A stretch of 64,000 bases of DNA from Aliivibrio salmonicida LFI1238 (GCF_000196495.1 NC_011312.1:1-64000), one strand, 5' to 3'; shown: positions 8,866 through 18,809, counted from the first letter of the stretch. Notes: generated by a model not told the origin, from the letters alone. Numbers and translations are program-made.

Positions 8866-9975
8866 ATGAAATTTTCTATTGAACGCAGCCATTTATTAAA
8901 ACCGCTGCAACAAGTATCTGGAGCCTTAGGTGGCCGTCCATCATTGCCTATTTTTGGTAATATTTTGCTTCAAGTTGAAAATGGTCAACTGTCGATGACA
9001 GCAACAGATCTTGAAGTAGAACTTATTAGTAATATTCTGTTAGAAGGGGATTTTGAAGCGGGTGCGATTACGGTGCCTTCTCGTAAGTTCTTAGATATCT
9101 GTCGTGGTTTACCTGACGGTGCAAATATTACTATTGTTTTAGAAGGTGATCGTGTTTTAGTTCGTTCTGGACGTAGCCGATTTACATTAGCAACCTTACC
9201 AGCTCAAGATTTTCCGAATATAGAAGGCTGGCAAAGTGAAGTTGAAATTACGCTTTCTCAAGCACAACTTCGTAAGCTAATTGAAAGTACGCAATTCTCA
9301 ATGGCAAACCAAGATGTTCGTTATTACCTTAATGGTATGATGTTTGAAACTCAGGGGACTATTTTTCGCTCCGTTGCGACAGATGGACACCGAATGGCAG
9401 TATGTAACATGCCAGTAGAGTCAGAACTTCCTGAGCAACAAGTGATCATGCCACGCAAAGGTATTCAAGAGCTAGTACGCCTTCTTGACTCGCCAGAACA
9501 GAGTGTTACGTTACAGTTTGGTAATTCAAATGTGCGGGCTGAGGTGAATAACTTTATCTTCACTTCTAAGCTTGTTGATGGTCGTTTTCCTGATTATCGA
9601 CGTGTAATGCCGCAAAGCAGTAATAAAACACTAGAAGCCGATTGTGACGAATTGCGTCAAGCGTTTGCGCGTGCTGCTATTTTATCGAATGAAAAATTCC
9701 GAGGTGTTCGTGTTAATTTGGCAAACAACCAAATGCGTATTACAGCGAACAACCCAGAGCAAGAAGAAGCAGAAGAAATCTTAGATGTCGATTTCCAAGG
9801 TGAAGACATTGAAATTGGTTTTAACGTTAGCTATGTACTAGATGTACTAGATGTACTTAATACGTTGAAATGTGAACGAGTACGAATTTCGATGACAACA
9901 GCAAATGCGAGTGCATTAGTGGAAGATTGTGCGAACGATGAAGCACAATATGTTGTTATGCCAATTCGTCTGTAA
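8866..9975 (+). CDS. dnaN: DNA polymerase III beta sliding clamp
   Basis: A 369-residue protein starting MKFSIERSHLLKPLQQVSGA, with three clamp subdomains and the typical end AQYVVMPIRL. It forms the ring-shaped processivity clamp of the replicative polymerase. It sits 32 bp after dnaA and 13 bp before recF, so it is probably co-transcribed with dnaA. Length matches the family (366-369). Confidence 0.98.
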   Translation: MKFSIERSHLLKPLQQVSGALGGRPSLPIFGNILLQVENGQLSMTATDLEVELISNILLEGDFEAGAITVPSRKFLDICRGLPDGANITIVLEGDRVLVRSGRSRFTLATLPAQDFPNIEGWQSEVEITLSQAQLRKLIESTQFSMANQDVRYYLNGMMFETQGTIFRSVATDGHRMAVCNMPVESELPEQQVIMPRKGIQELVRLLDSPEQSVTLQFGNSNVRAEVNNFIFTSKLVDGRFPDYRRVMPQSSNKTLEADCDELRQAFARAAILSNEKFRGVRVNLANNQMRITANNPEQEEAEEILDVDFQGEDIEIGFNVSYVLDVLDVLNTLKCERVRISMTTANASALVEDCANDEAQYVVMPIRL

Positions 9976-9988
9976 AAGACAAAAATAG

Positions 9989-11068
9989 ATGCCGTTATCA
10001 CGTTTAATTATTAATGATTTTCGCAATATTGAAACGTGTGATATTCAATTATCTACCGGCTTTAATTTTGTTATCGGTCCTAATGGAAGTGGGAAAACCA
10101 GTGTCCTTGAAGCGATATACTTGCTCGGACACGGGCGTTCTTTTAAAAGCTCGTTAACAGGTCGAATTATTCGAAATAGCTGTGACGAGCTTTTTATTCA
10201 TGGTCGATTTACTACGCCAGAGCAATTTGAATTGCCAATCGGCATAAATAAACAGAGAGATGGCACAACGGAAGTAAAAATAGGCGGAGAAAGTGGTCAA
10301 AAACTGGCACAATTAGCCAAGGTTTTACCACTGCAACTGATTCATCCTGAAGGGTTTGAGTTGGTAACTGATGGACCTAAGTTCCGTCGTGCTTTTATTG
10401 ATTGGGGAGTGTTTCACGTGGAACCTGCTTTTTATGAAGCATGGAGCCGAGTGAAACGGTTAACCAAACAACGAAATGCCTTATTAAAAACGGCACAAAG
10501 CTATCGAGAGTTGAGTTATTGGGATTTGGAACTTGCCAACCTTGCTGAGAAGATAGATCAGTGGCGAGTGGATTACATCAATCACATATCTGAAGCAACT
10601 CAACAAATATGTCAGGCATTCTTACCAGAATACGACATAAAGCTGTCATACTACCGTGGTTGGGAGAGAGAGACTCCTTATGCGGAATTGCTTAAACGAA
10701 ACTTTGAGCGAGATAAGCAGCTGGGTTATACCGTCGGCGGCCCAAATAAAGCCGACTTAAGAATTAAAGTTGCCGGTACTCCTGTTGAAGATGTGCTGTC
10801 TAGAGGTCAACTAAAGTTGATGGTATGTGCGTTACGATTAGCACAAGGACAGCATTTAACTGAAGCAACAGGAAAACAGTGCATCTATTTAATAGACGAT
10901 TTTGCTTCTGAACTGGATAGCCACCGCCGCCAATTGCTGGCTCAATATTTGAAACAAACAAAGGCACAGGTGTTTATTAGTTCAATTACTGCTGAACAGA
11001 TTGCAGATATGCATGATGAAGAAAGCAAGATGTTTGAGATAGAACATGGCAAAATAGCCCAAGGATAA
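9989..11068 (+). CDS. recF: DNA replication and repair protein RecF
   Basis: A 359-residue SMC-like ATPase with Walker A GPNGSGKTSVLEAIYLLGHG (about 30-49), the RecF signature LSRGQLKLMVCALRLAQG, and Walker B with D-loop LIDDFASELD. RecF acts with RecO and RecR to load RecA at gaps and stalled forks. It lies 17 bp before gyrB in the standard cluster. Confidence 0.97.
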   Translation: MPLSRLIINDFRNIETCDIQLSTGFNFVIGPNGSGKTSVLEAIYLLGHGRSFKSSLTGRIIRNSCDELFIHGRFTTPEQFELPIGINKQRDGTTEVKIGGESGQKLAQLAKVLPLQLIHPEGFELVTDGPKFRRAFIDWGVFHVEPAFYEAWSRVKRLTKQRNALLKTAQSYRELSYWDLELANLAEKIDQWRVDYINHISEATQQICQAFLPEYDIKLSYYRGWERETPYAELLKRNFERDKQLGYTVGGPNKADLRIKVAGTPVEDVLSRGQLKLMVCALRLAQGQHLTEATGKQCIYLIDDFASELDSHRRQLLAQYLKQTKAQVFISSITAEQIADMHDEESKMFEIEHGKIAQG

Positions 11069-11085
11069 AAACGCGAGAGTAACTC

Positions 11086-13503
11086 ATGTCAGAAAATTAT
11101 GATTCATCGAGTATTAAAGTACTAAAAGGTCTGGATGCGGTACGTAAGCGTCCGGGTATGTATATCGGCGACACCGACGACGGTACTGGTCTTCACCACA
11201 TGGTGTTTGAGGTTGTCGATAACTCAATCGATGAAGCTCTTGCTGGTCACTGTAGCGACATTATTGTTACCATTCATGAAGATGACTCTGTCTCTGTAAG
11301 TGATGATGGTCGTGGTATACCAACTGAAATTCACGAAGAAGAAGGCGTATCTGCTGCAGAAGTTATCATGACGGTACTTCACGCAGGTGGTAAGTTTGAT
11401 GATAACTCATACAAAGTATCGGGTGGCCTTCACGGTGTTGGTGTTTCGGTTGTAAATGCATTATCAGAGAAAGTGGAGCTAACGATTAATCGTAGAGGCG
11501 AAATTTTCCAACAAATTTATTGTCATGGTGTTCCTCAGGCTCCATTAGCCGTCATTGGTACAACAGATACAACGGGTACTAAAATCCGTTTTTGGCCTAG
11601 TGACCAAACGTTCGCAAATATTGAATTTGTGTATGACATTCTAGCAAAACGCTTACGTGAGCTTTCTTTCTTAAACTCTGGCGTATCTATCCGTCTACAA
11701 GATATGCGTGAAGAAGATAAATCTGATCACTTCATGTTTGAAGGTGGCATCAAAGCGTTTGTTACTCACTTGAACCGTAATAAAACACCAGTACATCAGA
11801 AAATATTCTATTTTGATTCTGAGCGTAAAGAAGACGGTATTGTTGTAGAAGTAGCGATGCAGTGGAATGACTCTTACCAAGAGAACATTTTCTGTTATAC
11901 GAATAACATCCCACAACGTGATGGCGGTGCTCACTTATCTGGCTTCCGTTCTGCGTTAACACGTACTTTGAACTCGTTCATGGACAAAGAAGGCTTTTCT
12001 AAGAAAGCAAAATCATCTGCGTCAGGTGATGATGCTCGTGAAGGCCTAACTGCCGTTGTTTCTGTTAAAGTGCCTGATCCTAAGTTCTCAAGCCAAACTA
12101 AAGATAAACTGGTTTCTTCAGAAGTGAAGTCAGCGGTTGAATCGGCAATGAACGAAAAACTGGCTGAATTCTTAGCGGAAAATCCAGGCGAAGCTAAAAT
12201 GGTTTGTTCTAAAATCATTGATGCGGCTCGTGCTCGTGAAGCGGCTCGTAAGGCTCGTGAAATGACTCGTCGTAAAGGCGCGTTAGATATCGCTGGTCTT
12301 CCTGGTAAGCTGGCTGATTGTCAGGAAAAAGATCCTGCTCAATCTGAACTATACATAGTGGAAGGGGACTCTGCTGGCGGTTCAGCCAAGCAGGGACGTA
12401 ACCGTAAAAACCAAGCGATCCTTCCGCTTAAAGGTAAAATTCTAAACGTAGAAAAAGCACGTTTTGATAAAATGATCTCTTCTCAAGAGGTTGGTACGTT
12501 AATTACTGCACTAGGTTGTGGTATTGGTCGTGACGAATACAATCCGGATAAATTGCGTTACCACAACATCATCATCATGACCGATGCCGATGTCGATGGT
12601 TCACACATCCGTACTTTGCTATTGACGTTCTTCTATCGTCAAATGCCAGAATTGATTGAACGTGGCTACATCTACATTGCTCAACCACCTCTTTACAAAG
12701 TAAAGAAAGGCAAACAAGAGCAATACATTAAAGATGAAGAAGCGATGGCGGAATATCAAATAACGCAAGCATTAGACAATGCTTCGCTTTTTGTTAATCC
12801 TCACGAATCAATTTTTGGTCAAGAGCTTGAAAATTTAATTCGTAAATTTAACAGTGTAATGAAACTGCTTGATCGTATGAGTCGCCGTTACCCACTGCCA
12901 TTGTTAAATCGTTTAGTCTACACATCACGTTTAACACAAGATGAGTGTGAAAACGAAGCGACAGTTCAAGCATGGACTGAAGCGTTAGTTATCGCATTGA
13001 ATGAGCATGAAACAGGTGCAAGCCAATACACCGCTGCGCTGCAGTTTAACGAAGAGTTAAACATTCACCAGCCGAAGCTTGTTGTTCGTACTCACGGTGT
13101 TCAACATGAATACGTACTAAGTGCTGATTTGCTTAACTCGAAAGAGTACGGCCGTATTGCTGAACTGTCAGAATCACTGAATGGTCTGATTGAAGAAGGC
13201 GCTTACGTACAGCGTGGAGAGCGTAAACTAGCGACCGAAACGTTAGATGAAGCCATTGCATGGTTAATTAAAGACTCTCGTCGTGGTGTGTACTTACAGC
13301 GTTACAAAGGTCTGGGTGAAATGAACCCTGAGCAGCTTTGGGAAACAACAATGGATCCTGATTCTCGCCGTATGATGCAAGTAACTATCAACGATGCGGT
13401 AAGTGCGGATGAGTTGTTTACTACGCTAATGGGTGATCATGTTGAACCGCGTCGTAACTTCATTGAAGAAAACGCATTGCGCGTTGCTAACTTAGACGTA
13501 TAA
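11086..13503 (+). CDS. gyrB: DNA gyrase subunit B
   Basis: An 805-residue type IIA topoisomerase subunit. The GHKL ATPase domain begins with YDSSSIKVLKGLDAVRKRPG and contains DDGRGIP and the GGLHGVGVSVVNAL lid; the Toprim domain has EGDSAGGSAKQGRNR and DADVDGSHIR. The C-terminal region includes the insert typical of gamma-proteobacteria. It pairs with GyrA to introduce negative supercoils. Intact; last gene of the dnaA operon. Confidence 0.98.
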   Translation: MSENYDSSSIKVLKGLDAVRKRPGMYIGDTDDGTGLHHMVFEVVDNSIDEALAGHCSDIIVTIHEDDSVSVSDDGRGIPTEIHEEEGVSAAEVIMTVLHAGGKFDDNSYKVSGGLHGVGVSVVNALSEKVELTINRRGEIFQQIYCHGVPQAPLAVIGTTDTTGTKIRFWPSDQTFANIEFVYDILAKRLRELSFLNSGVSIRLQDMREEDKSDHFMFEGGIKAFVTHLNRNKTPVHQKIFYFDSERKEDGIVVEVAMQWNDSYQENIFCYTNNIPQRDGGAHLSGFRSALTRTLNSFMDKEGFSKKAKSSASGDDAREGLTAVVSVKVPDPKFSSQTKDKLVSSEVKSAVESAMNEKLAEFLAENPGEAKMVCSKIIDAARAREAARKAREMTRRKGALDIAGLPGKLADCQEKDPAQSELYIVEGDSAGGSAKQGRNRKNQAILPLKGKILNVEKARFDKMISSQEVGTLITALGCGIGRDEYNPDKLRYHNIIIMTDADVDGSHIRTLLLTFFYRQMPELIERGYIYIAQPPLYKVKKGKQEQYIKDEEAMAEYQITQALDNASLFVNPHESIFGQELENLIRKFNSVMKLLDRMSRRYPLPLLNRLVYTSRLTQDECENEATVQAWTEALVIALNEHETGASQYTAALQFNEELNIHQPKLVVRTHGVQHEYVLSADLLNSKEYGRIAELSESLNGLIEEGAYVQRGERKLATETLDEAIAWLIKDSRRGVYLQRYKGLGEMNPEQLWETTMDPDSRRMMQVTINDAVSADELFTTLMGDHVEPRRNFIEENALRVANLDV

Positions 13504-13620
13504 ATTGAGTAAATATTTGCTGTAATCACTGATTTCTGCGTCGAAGGTGCTCACTTATGTTCATAAGCTCCGCGCCCTCTCCTTGAACTAAGCGATTACA
13601 GCGGCAATTTATCTCAATTT
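13503..13620. repeat. Large interrupted inverted repeat after gyrB
   Basis: Two arms, 13503-13529 and 13594-13620, are imperfect inverted copies: AAATTGAG...GCTGTAATC on the left and GATTACAGC...CTCAATTT on the right. About 64 nt lie between them, with GTGCTCACTTATGTTCAT and CTCCGCGCCCTCTCC. It looks like an intergenic palindromic repeat unit in the 3' region of gyrB. Function unknown. Confidence 0.6.
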
Positions 13621-13639
13621 AACATGTAGATAAATTAAG

Positions 13640-13670
13640 AAGCACTGCTAATTAGCGGTGCTTTTTTTTG
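13640..13670 (+). terminator. Terminator of the dnaA-gyrB operon
   Basis: AAGCAC-GCTAATTAGC-GTGCTT hairpin (13640-13663) followed by a run of eight T. Confidence 0.85.
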
Positions 13671-13733
13671 TCTAAAGTTTGGGGTTTATTTTCGTTTGTA
13701 GTTCAGTTGGTTAGTGTGTAAGCGTGCGGGGAA

Positions 13734-13882
13734 CTACACCTTGTCTTTTACATTCCAAGGTAAAAGTGAATCGATATCTGGCGATCCAACACATAAACGA
13801 TCTAGACAATACCTAATATAATCGTAAGGGATTAATCCGTTTGCCTTTGCTGTTTCTACAATGCTGTAAAGCATTGCACTTG
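13734..13882 (-). pseudogene. IS66 transposase TnpC, C-terminal fragment
   Basis: The frame reads SSAMLYSIVETAKANGLIPY and ends DIDSLLPWNVKDKV, the typical C-terminal tail of IS66 TnpC. At 13883 it is cut by the end of IS91 copy 1; the CTTG just outside matches the IS91 target preference. The N-terminal part lies at 15319-16223, with roughly 150 residues missing between the two. Confidence 0.88.
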
Positions 13883-15318
13883 AAGGTAAGGAATTTGAAT
13901 GTTGCTGAGTTAGCATTGGCCCGTCTAAAAAAGCCAATTTCACCATCGCTGTTTTTTTAAAAGGTATCGAAAATATAATTATCGGGGATTTTATAACTGT
14001 TTTAGCCCTATTTCATGAGTTTTAGATACACTTATCCTACAAACCTTATTATGCTGCCCTCAATTCTGACTGAACTATCGCATGGGTGACTAAATCATTG
14101 ACCGAATTTCCGACTCGGAAATTCGTAAACACCAGACGACTTTCACATAAAATACATTCGTACGGATCTACTTTTACATATCCTTTTAACATTGCGGCAT
14201 ACCCTGGCATTTTCGGCTCAGCTTCTATTGTCATACCTAAAGCTGCATAAACTCTAGGCAGAGCTTCTCCACGACGACGCATTGATAAAAAACCGTAGTA
14301 TCGGATCATCTTGAAATGTTTATCAGGATAGTGCTCTACTATCCGTCTTATCATCTCTTCTGGTGATAATGTTAGGCTGTCTGTTGTTCCTGTTCGATGG
14401 TCTAAATAATTAAACGTTATCATTCCGCCTTTGGCGTAATGACTTAAACGTGACGCTGAAATTGGGGGCCGTTTTAAATACCGACCAAGATAGTTCATCG
14501 TCGGTTTTACATTATTTGTCTTTTTAGCAAAATGAAGCTTCCAACGACGATTATATTGACTGCTTAAAAAGCGTGACCAATCCGTTTTATTACGGATATA
14601 GGGGCATTCTTCGCTTGATAAATCAAGCTCATAATAAGCCTTACCCAATAAACTGACGATAGCCGCTCTCCAACAAGGCTCTGTCGTTTTCATTTGGAAG
14701 TAAATGGGTTTCCATAAACCGGTACGTTCACAAATTCCCCCACGAGTGACCGATAAATGTAAGTGCGTATTCCAATTCAGTTTTCGACCGTAAGTATGAA
14801 GAGCACAAAAGATACCGACATCTATTCCTTTATCTTTTGCCCATCCCAGCAGAATGTTTGCAGCACATTTGAATAATTTATTTAACAAACGGTTATGACG
14901 AAAGATAGGCCATAGCGTGTTTGGAAGGGTAAAGGTGATGTGTTGATATTCGCATTCAGGGAAGACATGTTGTTGCTTTTGTATCCATCGCTCTGTGGCT
15001 TTCATGCCACAGCTACTGCACGCTCGAGATTTACAGGTTTGGTGAATATATTTGATATGGGTACAGTCAGGGTTGCAACAATGATATTCGCGAGAGCCAA
15101 AAGCCGCTGTCCCACAGGACAGCATCTTTGTGACATTTTCAATCACGACCGCTCTTAGGTTAGCTTTGTTATTATGAAGAAATTTAAGCCAGTTATTTTG
15201 ACTATTAAATAATTGTTTCAGGGGTTTATATGCGTGCATGGCGATAGGATAAACGATTTATTGGCAACAATGGAAGAGGTTGAGTCCTTTTGATTTGCGC
15301 CGTAGGCGCCTATTGTTC
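13883..15318 (-). mobile_element. IS91-family element, copy 1 (1436 bp)
   Basis: The ends were defined by comparing seven copies in the window: the terIS-type end reads GAACAATAGGCGCC (here reverse-complemented at 15305-15318) and the oriIS-type end reads CCTTACCTT (reverse-complemented at 13883-13891). There are no terminal inverted repeats and no target duplication, as expected for rolling-circle IS91 elements. CTTG flanks the ori end. This copy is 3 bp shorter than most because one transposase codon is missing. Confidence 0.93.
14049..15239 (-). CDS. IS91-family transposase (copy 1)
   Basis: A 396-residue HUH/Y2 rolling-circle transposase. The N-terminal zinc-binding cysteines (HCCNPDC at 53-59; CKSRACSSCG at about 69-78), the HUH pair in NTHLHLSV (His160, His162 in the 397-residue form) and the two-tyrosine motif NYLGRYLKR (Tyr251, Tyr255) are all visible. 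It nicks and rejoins single strands at the element's ends. This copy lacks Trp118 (NRLLNK instead of NRWLLNK), as does copy 4; the catalytic residues are intact. Confidence 0.95.
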   Translation of the reverse strand: MHAYKPLKQLFNSQNNWLKFLHNNKANLRAVVIENVTKMLSCGTAAFGSREYHCCNPDCTHIKYIHQTCKSRACSSCGMKATERWIQKQQHVFPECEYQHITFTLPNTLWPIFRHNRLLNKLFKCAANILLGWAKDKGIDVGIFCALHTYGRKLNWNTHLHLSVTRGGICERTGLWKPIYFQMKTTEPCWRAAIVSLLGKAYYELDLSSEECPYIRNKTDWSRFLSSQYNRRWKLHFAKKTNNVKPTMNYLGRYLKRPPISASRLSHYAKGGMITFNYLDHRTGTTDSLTLSPEEMIRRIVEHYPDKHFKMIRYYGFLSMRRRGEALPRVYAALGMTIEAEPKMPGYAAMLKGYVKVDPYECILCESRLVFTNFRVGNSVNDLVTHAIVQSELRAA

Positions 15319-16223
15319 TAACCTTGGTAACCATCGGTATGTAAATACCCGTTATAACCTTTTAAAAAGTTAACTGGATGGTAGCCATGCCTGCTAGATT
15401 GATAATCATAAAGTACAATTCCAGGCAAAACACCAGAGCCTGGAGAATCATAGCCAGAGCAGTAGACCCACATATAACATTTTGCTTTTTCAACATCCAA
15501 CACATTTACCGTTGTTTCATCACAATGCAGAGTGGGTTGTTCAAGCAAAATACGATGTAACTCGTTATTAAGAGGGGTAAATAGTACCGAGCATTTTATT
15601 AACCAATCCGCCATCGTTCGCCGTCCAATAATGATACCCCATTGCTGAAATAACGTTTCTTGACGATAAAGTGGAAGACTGTATTGAAATTTAGCCGTAA
15701 TAATTTGAGCAAGTAAACTTGCGGTCGCAATCCCTTTAGGGATTGGTGACGCTGGCATTGGGGCTTGTTTAATGTCTACTGAAGTATTGTTTTTTTCACA
15801 ATTTCGGCAAGCATATTTAGGACGAACATGTTGAATAACTTCCACTTTAGCTGGTACAAATTCCAACTTTTCACTGATGTCTTTACCCATCGCATGCATC
15901 TCTAGACCGCAACACTTACAAGTTTTATCTTTTATGTCGTGGATAATAACAGTACGCGGTAAGTCTTCAGGTAAGCGTTGGCGTTTTGGCTTTTGACGAG
16001 TGTAGGTAATCGTTTGTGTGTCATCATTTTCAATGATGATTTCTTCTTCTGTTTCATTGAATAAATCAAATTGAGTCGAGTCAGATTCACTGCTTTTACC
16101 AAAGCGCTGATGTTGAGCCAGTCGAAATTGCTCTAGAAGACGGTTATATTTATTTTCAAGCTGAAGCACAAGTGCTTTCAGCTCGTCAATGGTATCAGGA
16201 AGTGGTTTTATTTTATCAATCAT
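15319..16223 (-). pseudogene. IS66 transposase TnpC, N-terminal part
   Basis: About 300 residues starting MIDKIKPLPDTIDELKALVL. It shows the N-terminal coiled segment, the zinc-binding CKCCGLEMH, the IS66 region TVIIHDIKDKTC and the first part of the DDE core (LHCDETTVNVLD, HTDGYQG). The frame stops at the IS91 junction. With the separate C-terminal piece (13734-13882) it forms one inactivated tnpC. Confidence 0.9.
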
Positions 16224-16294
16224 GTAGATGACTATATAACGATAATACAGGTAATCAATCGGTTGCCTCCTATTCTTGACTGAGAATCAACTAT

Positions 16295-16642
16295 TTAAAG
16301 GGTTGTTTGATAATGTACCGGTTGATGTCCTAAGATATCAAAACCTTGTAATAGCAGTGTCAGTTGCTGCTCTGATAATGCTAACGTATCGTTATTTATA
16401 TTTCGTGGCCATTTGAAGCGGTCTTCATCTAATCGCTTGTACCATAAAGCGAATCCTGTTTTATCCCAATACAATATTTTGAGTTTATCACGAGGCTTAT
16501 TGCAAAATATAAATAGAGCATCACTAAACGGTGATAGTTGCATTTCTTGCTCAACAATCACGACAAGGCCATTAATGGCCTTGCGAAAATCGACAAAATC
16601 ACGATGAAGATAAATGGTGGAAACATCAGTAAATACATTCAT
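16295..16642 (-). CDS. IS66 accessory protein TnpB
   Basis: A 115-residue IS66 Orf2/TnpB protein with the family block IFCNKPRDKLKILYWDKTGF and LYKRLDEDRFKWP-like residues (here WYKRLDEDRFKWP). It is needed for IS66 transposition together with TnpA and TnpC. It overlaps tnpA by 4 bp, indicating translational coupling. Confidence 0.92.
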   Translation of the reverse strand: MNVFTDVSTIYLHRDFVDFRKAINGLVVIVEQEMQLSPFSDALFIFCNKPRDKLKILYWDKTGFALWYKRLDEDRFKWPRNINNDTLALSEQQLTLLLQGFDILGHQPVHYQTTL

Positions 16643-16953
16643 GATTGATACCCTTTTAATAAGAGTCCTATCCAGTGAGGTTCAGTATTAGCTGGCAATG
16701 TTAATCGCAATTTTCCGATAGAAAGTTGAATATCTGGTAATTGTGGAGTGGCGATGATAGTTGATGTTAACGCTTCTACTTTCAAGAAAGTAGAAGCGTT
16801 AATCTTTTGTTTCCATCGTGCTTTACGTGCACTAAATGTCTTTGGCAGAATATTATGGTTACGACAAAATTCAGCGGCACTAAGCTTGCTAGATTGCTGA
16901 GATTCAAATAGAGCGTGCCATTGCTCTGGTGTTCTCTTTTTATCTTTTTGCAT
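16639..16953 (-). CDS. IS66 accessory protein TnpA
   Basis: A 104-residue IS66 Orf1/TnpA protein with an N-terminal helix-turn-helix-like region (WHALFESQQSSKLSAAEFCR then HNILPKTFSARKARWK). It is the first gene of the tnpA-tnpB-tnpC set, reading from the right-hand inverted repeat. The reading frame is intact. Confidence 0.9.
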   Translation of the reverse strand: MQKDKKRTPEQWHALFESQQSSKLSAAEFCRNHNILPKTFSARKARWKQKINASTFLKVEALTSTIIATPQLPDIQLSIGKLRLTLPANTEPHWIGLLLKGYQS

Positions 16954-17098
16954 AATTACGTTCTCGTTAAATGAAAGATCGTAAGATACGCATAATGAAT
17001 TTTATTTGTTAGGTGTAGTTCCCCGCACGCTTACCTACAATCGGCCCCTCCCCCTTAGTAAGGGGGAGGCTGGGAGGGGGTGCTCTTTCCTACGCACA

Positions 17099-17130
17099 AA
17101 AAAGCCGAGACATCTCTGCCTCGGCTTTTC
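17099..17130 (-). terminator. Terminator after groEL
   Basis: AAAAGCCGAG and CTCGGCTTTT form a strong stem with A/T runs on both sides, 40 bp after the groEL stop codon. Just left of it (about 17043-17082) is a C-rich/G-rich palindrome (CCCTCCCCCTTA...TAAGGGGGAGG) of unknown role. Confidence 0.85.
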
Positions 17131-17171
17131 AAACAAATTACACTATAAAGCGAATCAGTTTATGGCGATGA

Positions 17172-18809
17172 TTACATCATGCCGCCCATGCCGCCCATGC
17201 CGCCCATATCTGGCATAGAAGAACTTGAATCTTGTGGCTTATCAGTGATCATCGCTTCTGTTGTGATCATAAGACCCGCAACCGATGCTGCGAACTGAAG
17301 TGCAGAACGCGTTACTTTAGTTGGGTCAAGAATACCCATTTCGATCATGTCGCCGTAAACGCCAGTAGCTGCGTTGTAACCGTAGTTATCTTCACCAGCG
17401 CGAACGTTGTTAGCAACAACTGAATCTTCTTCACCTGCGTTTTTAACGATTTGACGAAGTGGTGCTTCCATAGCACGAAGTGCTAAACGAATACCCACAG
17501 TTTGCTCTTCATTGTCACCTTCAAGGTTAACAACTTTAGACGCAGCACGGATAAGTGCAACACCACCACCAGCAACAACACCTTCTTCAACGGCTGCGCG
17601 AGTCGCGTGAAGTGCATCTTCAACACGGTCTTTCTTCTCTTTCATCTCAACTTCAGTCGCCGCACCCACTTTGATCACTGCAACACCGCCAGCCAATTTA
17701 GCTACACGCTCTTGAAGTTTTTCTTTATCGTAGTCAGAGGTTGCATCTTCGATTTGTTGACGAATTTGAGAAACACGGCCAGAGATAATAGTCTCATCAC
17801 CAGCACCATCGATGATAGTTGTTGTTTCTTTTGTAATAGTTACACGCTTCGCTTGACCAAGATCTTCAAGAACTACTTTTTCAAGTTCTAAACCGATCTC
17901 TTCTGAAATTACAGAGCCCGCAGTTAATGCCGCGATATCTTGTAACATTGCTTTACGACGGTCACCAAAACCAGGTGCTTTAACCGCTGCAACTTTAACG
18001 ATACCACGCATGTTGTTCACAACTAGAGTAGCAAGCGCTTCGCCTTCAATATCTTCAGCGATGATAAGAAGAGGACGAGATGCTTTCGCTACTGCTTCTA
18101 GAGTTGGAAGCAATTCACGGATGTTTGATACTTTTTTATCAACAAGCAAGATGAATGGGCTGTCTAGATCAACAGAACCGGCTTCTTGGTTGTTTACGAA
18201 ATATGGAGATAGGTAACCGCGATCAAACTGCATACCTTCAACAACGTCTAATTCGTCTTGAAGAGATTGGCCTTCTTCAACAGTGATAACACCGTCACGA
18301 CCTACTTTTTCCATTGCTTCAGCAATAAGATTACCAACAGTATAATCAGAGTTTGCAGAGATAGTACCTACTTGCGCGATCGCTTTTGTATCAGCACATG
18401 GAACAGATAGATCTTTAAGTGCTTCAACAGCAGCAATAACTGCTTTGTCGATACCACGTTTAAGATCCATTGGGTTCATACCCGCAGCAACGGCTTTTAG
18501 GCCTTCAGCAATGATAGCTTGAGCAAGAACGGTTGCCGTTGTTGTTCCGTCGCCCGCCGCGTCATTCGCTTGCGAAGCCACTTCTTTAACCATTTGTGCG
18601 CCCATGTTTTGGAACTTATCTTCAAGTTCGATTTCACGTGCAACAGAAACACCATCTTTAGTGATCGTTGGTGCGCCAAATGATTTATCTAAAACAACGT
18701 TACGACCCTTAGGACCCAAAGTTACTTTAACCGCATCAGCCAGAACATTTACACCTTCTAGCATTTTGATTCGTGCGTCATTACCAAATTTAACGTCTTT
18801 AGCAGCCAT
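17172..18809 (-). CDS. groEL: 60 kDa chaperonin GroEL
   Basis: A 545-residue group I chaperonin starting MAAKDVKFGNDARIKMLEGV and ending in the characteristic Gly-Gly-Met repeats. Conserved ATP-binding GDGTTTATVLAQ and the C-terminal KPQDSSSSMPD are present. With GroES it folds cytosolic proteins in an ATP-driven cage. It lies 92 bp downstream of groES in one operon under a heat-shock promoter. Confidence 0.98.
   Translation of the reverse strand: MAAKDVKFGNDARIKMLEGVNVLADAVKVTLGPKGRNVVLDKSFGAPTITKDGVSVAREIELEDKFQNMGAQMVKEVASQANDAAGDGTTTATVLAQAIIAEGLKAVAAGMNPMDLKRGIDKAVIAAVEALKDLSVPCADTKAIAQVGTISANSDYTVGNLIAEAMEKVGRDGVITVEEGQSLQDELDVVEGMQFDRGYLSPYFVNNQEAGSVDLDSPFILLVDKKVSNIRELLPTLEAVAKASRPLLIIAEDIEGEALATLVVNNMRGIVKVAAVKAPGFGDRRKAMLQDIAALTAGSVISEEIGLELEKVVLEDLGQAKRVTITKETTTIIDGAGDETIISGRVSQIRQQIEDATSDYDKEKLQERVAKLAGGVAVIKVGAATEVEMKEKKDRVEDALHATRAAVEEGVVAGGGVALIRAASKVVNLEGDNEEQTVGIRLALRAMEAPLRQIVKNAGEEDSVVANNVRAGEDNYGYNAATGVYGDMIEMGILDPTKVTRSALQFAASVAGLMITTEAMITDKPQDSSSSMPDMGGMGGMGGMM

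Larger units (their letters stand above)
13718..17034 (-). mobile_element. IS66-family element, disrupted by IS91 copy 1
   Basis: Perfect 24-bp terminal inverted repeats mark the ends (13718-13741 and 17011-17034, beginning GTAAGCGTGCGGGGAACTAC). Inside, on the minus strand, are tnpA, tnpB and a tnpC split by an IS91-type insertion. The 8 bp outside each end differ (GTTAGTGT against CTACAATC), so there is no target duplication, which IS66 normally makes. This suggests rearrangement after insertion. About 150 codons of tnpC are absent at the IS91 site, so the element is dead for autonomous transposition. Confidence 0.9.
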
